NCBI GenBank assembly: GCA_018902385.1
Contig: JABSSW010000013.1
Location: 744,001-808,000, forward strand
Direction: 5' to 3'
Origin: Physcia stellaris
Taxonomy: Eukaryota > Ascomycota > Lecanoromycetes > Caliciales > Physciaceae
Length of the DNA: 64,000 bases
Part shown: positions 22,994 through 31,809 of the stretch, piece by piece
Numbering within the stretch: position 1 is the first letter of the stretch
Layout of the letters: each line of letters opens with the position of its first letter
Notes under the pieces: generated by a model
What the model was told of the DNA's origin: nothing
Databases searched by the model: none
The model's input: the letters and a program-made list of their open reading frames with translations, nothing else
Translations under genes and position numbers: made by a program

Positions 22994-23074
22994 GATTAGA
23001 AGGGCCTCAACCCCGGGCCGACCCTAGCCATCATGTCCGGGCTTCCACTGGCAAGCTTCATGCCCAGGCTCTAT
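22994..23074 (+). repeat. Dispersed repeat, copy B
   Basis: Second copy of the repeat at 14161-14241, sharing CCGGGCCGACCCTA, CATCATG and ATGCCCAGGCT at the same spacing. It lies in a 0.9-kb non-coding stretch (22869-23750) where no other feature was recognised. Confidence 0.6.
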
Positions 23075-23750
23075 CGAGAAGCTTGACTCAACTTCAATTG
23101 CTAACTTGCCGATGTTCAATGAGAAGGTTAACTCTCATGCTATTAATAAGCAGAACATGGCAACTGTGAAATCTTTTACTGGAATATCATGGTTGCATCA
23201 TTGTCTCATTGCTTGGAGGTGGAAGTGCTATTTATGGCAACGCATTAAGCCACGTGCTAAGCCTCCTAATCGAGGTTAGCGTGTATCTCTAACATCCCAC
23301 ATTCTGAGATTCCGAATTTGAGTGGAATTCGGGATGGAATAACTTTAAAGCGGCAGATTCTGGAGTGGAGGCCGGGGGAACCGGGTTTTGGGGTAACTGG
23401 GGGTTTTCCTATCGCTTCGTTGCAACCAGCTCAAGACGAACATGTTCGTCAAGTCCAGGGGGTTGCTACATGATCCTGACGAATCGCAATCAACGCTTCC
23501 GACCTGAAGCGCATTATCCTATGTTTAGCCCATCGATCATGATTTTGGCATGTTATTGCTGACACCGCTCAATGAGGGGGGGGTGAGTCGAAGCGGCATA
23601 GCCTTCCTGTATGTAACACCGGGTAAGAATGAGGCTTAAAATCCATCACTAAAGATCGCTTGCAGTCCCCTTCTGCCTTCTGACCAATACATAAAACCTC
23701 CTCAGGCATCGCGTCTCACGCTTCAATAAAACAAGCCTTGACCACTCACG

Positions 23751-25485
23751 ATGCCTCCATTACATACCCCTCCTCCTCACCTCCATCGTGCCAAGTCAGC
23801 CAGCGAAACCCAGTGCGAAGAAGCTCGCGTCATTTTCAACAAGACCATCGAGGGGCACTATCGTCATGGGAAGACAGGATACAGACAGGTCGGAGCGCTC
23901 TTCCTCACGTGGGCGGACGACGATATGCAATGCAAAGACACAGAGGTAGGTATACCAACGCAAAGTATGATATGGTAGAAGCTCACACAGCCATGCAGGT
24001 CGCTAAGCTGCGGGACCTATTCAAGGATGAATTCCACTTCAAAACGGATTATTTCGAGATTCCCTCCGAACGCTGGGAAACGGCCCTACACAAGAGACTC
24101 GCAGACTTTTGCTATGAATACGACAGCCCTGAAGATCTCGCAATCATATACTATGGTGGACATGCCTATGAGGGTAAGGAGACGAAGGAGTTCAAGCTAG
24201 CAGCGTAAGTTGATGGTTCTGCAGCCCTCATCACACGGCCACCATGCGCAGACCTTCCTCCTGTCTGGACGACAAGACGCTGACCGTCGGTGTTGCTAGA
24301 AAATTCGAAAATGATGGACTCGGTGACCCTACGGCCTTCTTCAGCGACATCCGAACTTGTCTCCGCCTCCCACGATGTGACCAATTGATGATCCTTGACT
24401 GCTGCTACGCAGCGAAAGCCTTCGCTCGGGAACACGTTGGGAAGCGCAAGTTTGAGCTGCTTACATCTTCTGCGCACGATATCAAAAGTCCTGCTCCATA
24501 TCTAGAGCACTCTTTTACCAGAGCTCTTTACGACGCCTTAAAGCGCCTTATCGGAGAAAATCCAAAGGGTTTCTCCACATCCCACTTATACCGCGAGGTG
24601 TACCACACCATGCCAGCCAGTAAAGAACCTCAAAAACCAAATCCCAAGCCGCTCTTATTCGACCAAGCTCGCCATAGCCTGGGCCGAATATGGTTGCGAC
24701 CACAGGTGCTGAGCGATCGACCACCGAAAGCCACAGAAGAAGGCAGGTATCTTAAGTTAACATTTCGATTGAATGAGAGTCCCGACTTGGCCGTTATGAA
24801 CGAGCTTGCTTTGCACCTGCAATTTCTGCCTCACGTTGACCAAGTAAGATTTGAAGATCTCTACGCTCCTAAAGAACAGATTACGGACTTTATGAGACTG
24901 GTCTTCCTGGCCGCGAAGTTGAAACCCTTGGTACAAAAGTTACACGCAAGGCGTCAGCGACGGAAGCTTCTGCAAACCGAGAAAAAACCCCCCGCAAGCT
25001 TGGTCGAACTAACTATGGGGTCTCATGGCCGCCCAGCTTGCGATTGGAGCAGTGCGTCTCAAATCCCAGATCATGACCCCATATACACTCAAACTTCCCA
25101 AGATCGGCGCAAGAAACGCAGAACCTGGCCGCCAGCACTGGAAATGTCTTTGGCCAACGGTCGTCCACCTAACGACCAGCTGTCGTCCGTCGCCAAGAAA
25201 GAATTGCCCAATATGACAGGAACTCCGGCAACTGGCTCCACCCCTAGCCACGTCAACAGTGGCATGGCTCAATATAACCACCAGATGTTGATAGGTATGA
25301 TACACCGTTCTTAGACTATGTTTTGACGGAATTGTCTCAATACTAATCCTTCGATAGATTCCGTACATGCCTTATCGCCTGGCCGTCTTATTAGAAGTGC
25401 TACTGGAGATAGTCGTAAGCGTCGCCAGAGTGCGTCTCTGAACTTAGAATTTCGTCCAGAAAAATTCCAGAAGGTTGGTCAATAA
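23751..25485 (+). CDS. Caspase-like (metacaspase-clan C14) fungal protein
   Basis: Four exons, 23751-23945, 23999-24204, 24252-25294 and 25358-25485, in phase, 523 residues. The N-terminal half has a caspase fold: a first strand and Asp-rich turn (VGALFLTWADDDMQCKDTE), the helix VAKLRDLFKDEF, the His strand LAIIYYGGHAYEG (about residue 118) and the Cys strand QLMILDCCYAAKAF (about 190). His and Cys are the expected catalytic dyad, and the second Cys position after LD is kept. The C-terminal half has RYLKLTFRLNESPDLAVMN, then a basic, Pro/Ser-rich tail completed by exon 4 (intron 3 carries TACTAAT before its AG). Related fungal proteins are C14-like proteases or pseudoproteases, often next to NLR or DUF6594 genes. 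A cell-death role is inferred from the family, not shown. Confidence 0.8.
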
Positions 25486-25980
25486 GCCAATCAACGATCG
25501 TTCTCTCAACTTTTCACGTCTTTATGTCATTTTCTAGCACGCCTCAACTACCGGTCCAATGGTTTATTAGATTATGAGGGTGAATCCATTCGAATCAGCA
25601 AGCCTTCGTACACGGGATGGTTTTGAGCGTTAGCGGCACACCAATATTGGGGGAGTTACGCCTACCCTAGTATGGCCACCCACTAAAACCGCCACGAGTA
25701 TTGGGCATGTTTTTGAGCCCGCAGAGCCTCGCCCTGAGCTCCCGGCCCGCAGCCCTGAAAATGGTTAAGCTGCGGCTGCATTGCGATGTCATGAAGCAGG
25801 TGGACCCCTCACCAGACAAAAAGGCAAAAAGAGGCATCTGCCCCAGCCTCGTCGATGACCTCCGGGCTTCCAACCGTGAGTCATCCCTCGTAATATAAGG
25901 ACGAGAGGGCGGCGTTGCAGACATCCTCCACAAATTATAGCTCAGCATCGAATTTCGGGCGGCTATCATCAGTTACAACG
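25486..25980. other. Short intergenic region
   Basis: Holds the 3' UTR of the caspase-like gene and the promoter of the next small gene. Minus-strand frames here are not protein-like. Confidence 0.4.
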
Positions 25981-26381
25981 ATGAACGACCACAACGAGGT
26001 AATCCTACATGTCACGCAGCCAACAGAACCCAGCATGCTGAACAAGCCTCAGGTTGCCGTGTCATACAACGATGTGCCTCCAACAGCGCAAGGTCCCGAT
26101 GCAAGGAGTAGATATGTTAAAAATACAGACCTAGACCTCTTGACCCAGGTACGCGGTCTTCCACTATGGTGTCAGCGCATCAGCTAAGAGTCTTCTTCAC
26201 ATAGTCGCCCGAGTTGTACAATGAGGGGCAGTTTCCCATATACAAAAAAGGGCCTCGTGGGGTGGATCCTAGGCCTTATACAATCTCAAAGGTGCTTGGG
26301 AATGGGCAATACAAACTAGAGCGTGATGGAAGATGCGACGGCAAGGCCTATTTGCAGGAGAAGCTGCAGACAGAACCTTGA
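25981..26381 (+). CDS. Small protein, 114 residues, unrecognised
   Basis: Two exons, 25981-26148 and 26205-26381, phase 0, 56-base intron (GTACGC to ATAG). The protein begins MNDHNEVILHVTQP and after the splice reads SPELYNEGQFPIYKKGPRG, then DPRPYTISKVLGNGQYKLERDG and AYLQEKLQTEP. The second half (Pro-Tyr-x-Ile-x-x-Val ... Gly-x-Tyr-x-Leu-x-x-Asp-Gly) looks like a small beta-barrel such as an SH3/Tudor-like fold; similar C-terminal pieces occur in many short fungal proteins. No signal peptide or TM helix. Support comes from in-phase splicing and the abrupt change to coherent sequence after the acceptor. Confidence 0.6.
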
Positions 26382-26791
26382 TTGAGAGTGGGCAGAGGCG
26401 GGCGTGAGCAGGAATTTTGCTTGATCCAATTGAATGCTCGATAAAGTCGACAGCCAATGAAGCTTAAAGGATCTTCTACCGGTGTCTCCGGCTCAGCTGT
26501 CCCAAACCATGGGTGCAATCTACCGAAGGAGTGGCCCATGGGCTTTCATCCCGAGGCTTTGCCTCTTTTGTCTCCGTAATTCGTTTTCGGGCGCGTGCAT
26601 GCACCTAATCATGCGGAGTGTGGTGGGGGCGAGAGTGGCTCAGACATCCCTCGGGTCAGAGGCTTCCTGCGAGGCTGACCTGAGTGTTTTACTTACAGAC
26701 CCTCAAAAGGTTCAGCTATCACCTTCTTGCGAAATTGCACTCATGCTCCAGTCCCCGTTGCTGCTGACTCCCCTAGTTCGCTAAGGTCGAT
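26382..26791. other. Short intergenic region
   Basis: 410 bases between two small genes on the same strand. No coding frame with family resemblance and no repeat was seen. Confidence 0.35.
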
Positions 26792-27130
26792 ATGTCTATT
26801 ACGCAAGGGCCGTTTACTCCGCCTCCAACAGCACCAACTAGCCCAACGTCACCCACCAGCACAGATGACTTTGTTGATTGTGAGAAAGGACACCAACTCG
26901 ACGTTAGACATGAGAAGAGCTCATATTATGATGCGCAGAAAGGTTTGTAGACTGCGATGAATCGCGCAAGCAGAGCTTACGATTGATCAGCGCCCGCGAA
27001 TAATGAAAGCCTTCACCAGAGATTCTCCAAATACGTGAATGGTTTCCATTCGAAAAGCCCGACTTCCAGCTCCCAGTCAAAACATCGGAAGTCGGACGGT
27101 AGACCGAAATTGGTTCAGCGAAGTATGTAG
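26792..27130 (+). CDS. Small hydrophilic protein, 96 residues, unrecognised
   Basis: Two exons, 26792-26942 and 26991-27130, joined across a 48-base intron (GTTTGT to ATCAG) in phase. The N-terminus is Pro/Thr/Ser-rich (MSITQGPFTPPPTAPTSPTS), then DDFVDCEKGHQLDVRHEKSS, and after the splice a basic part, ESLHQRFSKYVNGFHSKS and KHRKSDGRPKLVQRSM. Likely soluble and partly disordered. It sits just upstream of the DUF6594 gene on the same strand (278 bases apart). The GTTTGT donor is weak and the frame short, so this is a tentative gene. Confidence 0.45.
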
Positions 27131-27408
27131 AAGCTGTTCCCTATCACTGATGCTCTTCTACCCTGTTGTGATTGTCCGCAAAGCAAACGCATGCCTAGCG
27201 AAGGCGTCATTCCGTCACAGACGAAGTTGAGTGCTGAATCGATGCGAGCAAATTATAACTAAAATTCGGAAAAGTATTATACCTAAAGCTTGGCCTATAT
27301 CACATGAGGTGGATCACCTCTAAGGATGAAGGAATCCTATCATGTGTCCATCACTTTGCGTCACTCAACATTGTCCAAGCCGAGTAGCCTCACGATTGCA
27401 GTTGCAAT

Positions 27409-28796
27409 ATGGACAAACTTTCCTCAACGATGATGCTTTATCAAGTGGGCAAGAGTTGTACTAACGGTCCGGCAGTCGACGATCACCCAAAAGGCTATCC
27501 ACAATTGGCTGCGTTTGTCAACAGCGACGAGAATTTCCTCATTGCGCGGAAATATGGCTATCTGCGGAACAGAGTACTCTTATATCGCCAGGACGAGCTC
27601 TCAGTCCTCGAAAAGGACCTCATCGCGCTGGACGCGGATGATGAAGAAAACCATCCCCTTAGGTTGGAATCGAGGAAACATGACGAAGAGACCGATAAAG
27701 ATCCAGTTTACTCACGAAAAGTCCTCATTCAAAAAATTGATGATAAGCTCAAGGAATATGGTAGCCCACTTCCCATACCACATGGAATGAGACTCGACGG
27801 ATTGGCTAACTATTGATTGCAGACAATATAGTAAGTAGAATACAAACCTACGTTTCCCTAAGGAACCCTACGGGCAGGAATGTCCGAAGCTTCATCGACT
27901 GGATCCAAGACCACAAGCCACTCTCGAGCGAAGAGTCCACCTTCCTTCAGCATGAAGACGATTTTGTAGCGCTCTCCGATGGCCAAGAAAACGGATGGCT
28001 TGATGGAGTCGTGGAGGATAGCCTGAACTGGTGTCTTCCTAAGAATGTTATGAAAGTATGCCAAGGCGTCGCCCCCTTCTGCAGCTGCTATCTTCCCAAC
28101 AAATCGACTGAAAGCTAAGCTGACCACCCCAGCGACTTTTCACCTCCTCTGCGCTCTCAAACCGCACGGATGACGAACATCTTCGACTCTGCAGCAAACG
28201 CCGTATCGACTTGGTCGTTCGTCTCGTACTCGTTGCGACAACCGTGGCGCTACTTGTTGGCCCCTCCGCGGTTCTCTTCTTAGTTGAAGGGCAGAGCTCA
28301 CTTAAGATTTGCCTGATACTAGTTTTTACGCTATTGTTTGCGGCGGCGCTGAGTGTATGTACTAAGGCGAAGAGGCATGAGATGTTGGCTGCTACTGCTA
28401 CGTGAGTGAACATTTCTTATTACTGTGTCTATGGATTAGAGTATCACCTATGCTCGCGCTTTCGTGTGGCCTTTGGGGATGTTGTAATATTTGATCCTTT
28501 TGTCTCGGACGCTCTGGTTGCTGTCAGTCACTGTTGTCTCTTTCGTAGAGTCTTTCCGGACATGGGGGAAGACGAGTCAATGCACAAAGACTGCCGTTCA
28601 GCGCACCCTGACACTTAAGAATAATACATGGGAAACCTTTGCTACATATTTTTTATCGTTCTCCATTATATCGTCTTGGCACGGCTCGATGCTTTTGATC
28701 CTAATTCGGTGTAATAGCTACGCCGCTGTCTTGGTCGTCTTCCTAGGGAACGTCAGTCCTAGCGTATCCCATGCCCGGGCAAATTGTGGCACGTAA
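27409..28796 (+). CDS. DUF6594 membrane protein, 3' end altered by a transposon
   Basis: Four exons, 27409-27760, 27823-28055, 28133-28401 and 28718-28796; phases agree. It fits DUF6594: GYPQLAAFVNSDENFLIARK, then KYGYLRNRVLLYRQDELSVL, PTGRNVRSFIDWIQDHKPLS and GWLDGVVEDSL, followed by SKRRIDLVVRLVLVATTVAL and two or three C-terminal TM helices (LVLVATTVALLVGPSAVLFL, SLKICLILVFTLLFAAALSV, and YAAVLVVFLG in exon 4). The family is abundant in Pezizomycotina and functionally uncharacterised. The usual C-terminus after VFLGN is short; here the last codons and the TAA stop (28794-28796) lie inside the left end of the piggyBac-like element at 28768, so about nine C-terminal residues are transposon-encoded. 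Intron 3 is long (316 bases). Confidence 0.8.
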
Positions 28797-28805
28797 GGCT
28801 TGGCA
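28768..28805 (+). repeat. Left terminal inverted repeat of the piggyBac-like element
   Basis: Matches the complement of 30801-30833 except for a 5-base insertion (AAATT) and one substitution. Contains the palindrome GCCCGGGC and supplies the stop codon of the upstream gene. Confidence 0.85.
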
Positions 28806-28834
28806 CCCCCTGTCAAATCGTCTGATATTGAAAA

Positions 28835-30690
28835 CTACCGTATTACTCGCAAATGCTCATTAAAACAACGCCCATTGTTACATAACGATATACCACAAAG
28901 CCTGCATCCATATACGGTTCTAGGAGCTCGTCGTCGTCGTTGATTACGTACCAAACTGTTACCAGAAATCTCCTGTAACGGCTTCGTTACTCGTCTCGTT
29001 CTGACGGCTGTGCATTGGGCCTTACTACACACTATACAGTATTTGTCTTTGTTTCCAAGTTTCTGTATCATTCCATGCTCCAATACGGGAGCATTGTTGA
29101 CGAATTCGGCTAGAGGACTTGATCTGATACCTGGTTTCGTACCTCTAGGCTGAGTTAATCGTTCAGAATGCTCGAATAGACCGGTAATGAGGTCTTGTCT
29201 GAAAGCTTTGTGAGCTCCGTTACTTTTCAATTCGGCGTATGGTCGTTTTTCGGTTGTATTGGCAATTTTATAACAATTGACAATCGTTGTATCCAATAGG
29301 AAATGCCAGAACGATTTTCACGTTTTACTACACGCTGTTTGCGTATCGTAATAACTCCGTAATTGATCCGCTACGTCCACTCCGTTCATGTAATGATTGT
29401 ATAGATCAATAAATCTCGATATAGATAGCGTTTTGACCGATTCATTATCAAAAACGGCCCTCGAGATTCTCGCATTAATAGCCGTTTTTGCAAGCTTTCT
29501 GCGTTTTCTTTCGACGTACTGTCGTTCCGTATCGATTGATGTCATGAATAAAATCACTTGTTGATCTTTCCAAGCGAATTGCAATACGTTGGCATCGTTA
29601 ATTATCTTTTCATACAGAATACTTCATTCAATTTGCGCTTCATGCTTCAATTTCAAATCTGCAAGACACGTATCCAAACCTCTATTGAATTCTTTACGTT
29701 GTTTTTGAGCTTTAGTGCTTTGTTTTTCTTTCAATTCTTCTCGTTTCGTCTTGATAATACGTACAGTATCAACAGCTCCGAAATCAATGTGTTTACAAGT
29801 CACGATTACATCAGCCGATGTAAACAAATTGTCAATCCATACAACGCAACTGAAATCGTCCGGAATATTTTCTTGTTGTAACAAATCGAATACTACGGCC
29901 TGAGTCTTAAAATACCCCCATTCTTTCGTGTAAACGGTATTTAAATTCACAGAACCTTCGTCTTCTTTGACATGATACAATCAATCGAGTACATAATCAT
30001 CGTTGACCAATATCCATATCTTGTAATCTTCCGGTTCTGGCTTGAAAGATATGTTAACGATAATAGAAGATCTCCCCATGAAGCGTTGTATGATTTCGTC
30101 GACGACTAAATGCGTATCAATGTTCCAATACAGTTTAAAAACGTACGCAAATGCTCAGAAAAATCGTCAATTTTCTGAAATACGTTGTCATGTATCGTAT
30201 TTGCTGAAGCGAAATGAAAAAAACGATTAATTTGCTGCCAACGCTTCAAAGATATATGTTTTGAAACGAATTCATGAATAGGTTTCGTCCGATTTGCGTT
30301 CCAGAAAGCTTCAATACACGTTTCAGGATGTAAGCCCATGTATATCCAAGTAACTATGTAAGCTCGTAACTTCTTTACAGTGATAGGAAACCAAGTACGA
30401 GCGTATGATTTATCCTCTTCGTCAATTTCATGAGCTTTTCCGTATTGATTGATGTAATTGATCAGTTTTTGAAGTATTTCTTCAGTAAAGAACAGACTGA
30501 AAATGTCATACGATGTACGTGATACATGTTGAAATAATTTATCAAGATCGTGTTGCAAACCGTTCTTTATTGGAAGTGATTCGAATTGAGGTAGGGGCCA
30601 AGGCTTGAGGGGGGGTTGTTTGGGCAGTTTCGTGGCCGTATGCTCGTCATTTACGTGATCTGCATCGTCAGATACGCGATTTCGACCCAT
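28835..30690 (-). pseudogene. PiggyBac-type (DDE_Tnp_1_7) transposase, interrupted
   Basis: Begins MGRNRVSDDADHVNDE (30690). Family landmarks in order: AYIVTWIYMGLHPE, RWQQINRFFHF, THLVVDEIIQRFMGRS, PEDYKIWIL, EWGYFKTQAVVFDLL, VVWIDNLFTSADVI, FIDLYNHYMNGVDVADQLR, SFWHFLLDTTIVNCY and a C-terminal zinc ribbon (YGCRLCGISLCNNGRCFNEH). The frame is interrupted by a -1 shift at a TTTAAAC heptamer (complement of 30133-30139) and by three TGA codons (29983-29981, 29626-29624, 29320-29318), each at a position where relatives have Trp. Some ten Trp codons remain TGG. No TAA or TAG interrupts it. The element looks recently inactivated. Confidence 0.85.
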
Positions 30691-30800
30691 ATTGTATTGT
30701 ATACAAGAAATAACGAGAATTGAAAAGGTATTGAAGATGTAATGTGGATGTAAAGTAGGTAGGAAACGCGTCGTCTGATGTTTTTGGTGGGGTACGCGAA

Positions 30801-30833
30801 TGCCAAGACTTACGTGCCACGCCCGGGCATGGG
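30801..30833 (-). repeat. Right terminal inverted repeat of the piggyBac-like element
   Basis: 33 bases; the outermost 13 are identical to the left end when read inward. It lies 110 bases upstream of the transposase start. Confidence 0.85.
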
Positions 30834-31809
30834 TAGCGAACATGCTGGATAAGGTCTTGGTTCACATGAGACTATACTGTTCCGAATATCCTAAACATCC
30901 TGAATGAGTCACCGATCTTACGAATGCAATGATTGATGAAGTCGATATCTGTATACTATTTCTTTGCTGCTGAGAGAGTGGCCTTATCTCTGGACATCTG
31001 TAACAATGATAAAGCATCGTATGTGCAAAATAAGTGAAGCATACTCAGCTATCATTTGATTTTCACTATTGAGCGGGAAGTGGTCATTGGCAAAGCAAAT
31101 TCCAAGAGTGATACCTCAATTCCTGTATTTTGTCTTTGGTACACCCTATTCCGGACCCCGCTGATTACAGCAATTACTTACAAGCTCGTTTCAAGACCTT
31201 GGGTCATCAAGTAGGGTCAAAATCATCATCTATATTGAAAAAGATAGTCTACTAATCTACCGAGGCTTACCAATCCGGAACGGAAAGGCATAAGTAGTAT
31301 TGTGAAGTTCAAAAAAACCCAGCGAGAGTCAGAAGAATAACCTATACTTGACTGTACGAATGTGAAGGATACACATGAGAGATCTAAGACTTGTTTTGGT
31401 AGTATAGATGTGGATACTAGCGGAGTCACACAAGCTAGAACTATGAAACAGCGAAGTACCGGACATGATTGGATTGATTCAAAACAAAGAGTGAGGAGTC
31501 TACGTGACTCGGGCTGACGGGCTCGCGTGAAGTATCCTAACCATGGAACTGTTATCGCGCCAGCCCCTTGAGAGTATTCCTCGCAGAGATACAATGCTTC
31601 GATATCGCGAATTCATCAAACTTTGGAATACATATTGGATGTCCCTTTTGACATTCCGAGCTTGCTATCTAGGACATGCCATTAAGTCACGAGGATCAAA
31701 ATATCGATTGCATCAACGAAACGTAGTGATTCATTCACCACCTGGAAAGCTTTGGTTCTAGAGGGCTTCAATCTATGGGCGATCCAATGTAGAACAGCAC
31801 ATACAAGAC
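30834..31809. other. Intergenic region after the transposon
   Basis: About 1 kb between the transposon and the 3' end of the Trp-rich gene. Frames on both strands near 31226-31761 mirror each other and lack family features. Nothing else seen. Confidence 0.35.

Larger units (their letters stand above)
28768..30833 (-). mobile_element. PiggyBac-like DNA transposon, degraded
   Basis: About 2.07 kb bounded by imperfect terminal inverted repeats: the left end CCCATGCCCGGGC plus GTGGCACGTAAGGCTTGGCA after a 5-base spacer, and the right end (complement) CCCATGCCCGGGC plus GTGGCACGTAAGTCTTGGCA. The repeats begin CCC, as in piggyBac elements. A flanking TTAA duplication is not recognisable: the left flank is TAGCGTAT and the right flank TAGCGAAC, sharing TAGCG with an offset. 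The interior encodes a transposase on the minus strand. The left end overlaps the last exon of the DUF6594 gene. Confidence 0.85.

Noticed and set aside
20564-30690. TGA read as tryptophan (altered genetic code)
   Set aside because: VPS52, LSM4, the DUF7580 gene and others end in TGA at the normal place, and Trp is otherwise TGG, so the TGA codons at Trp positions are better explained by mutation.
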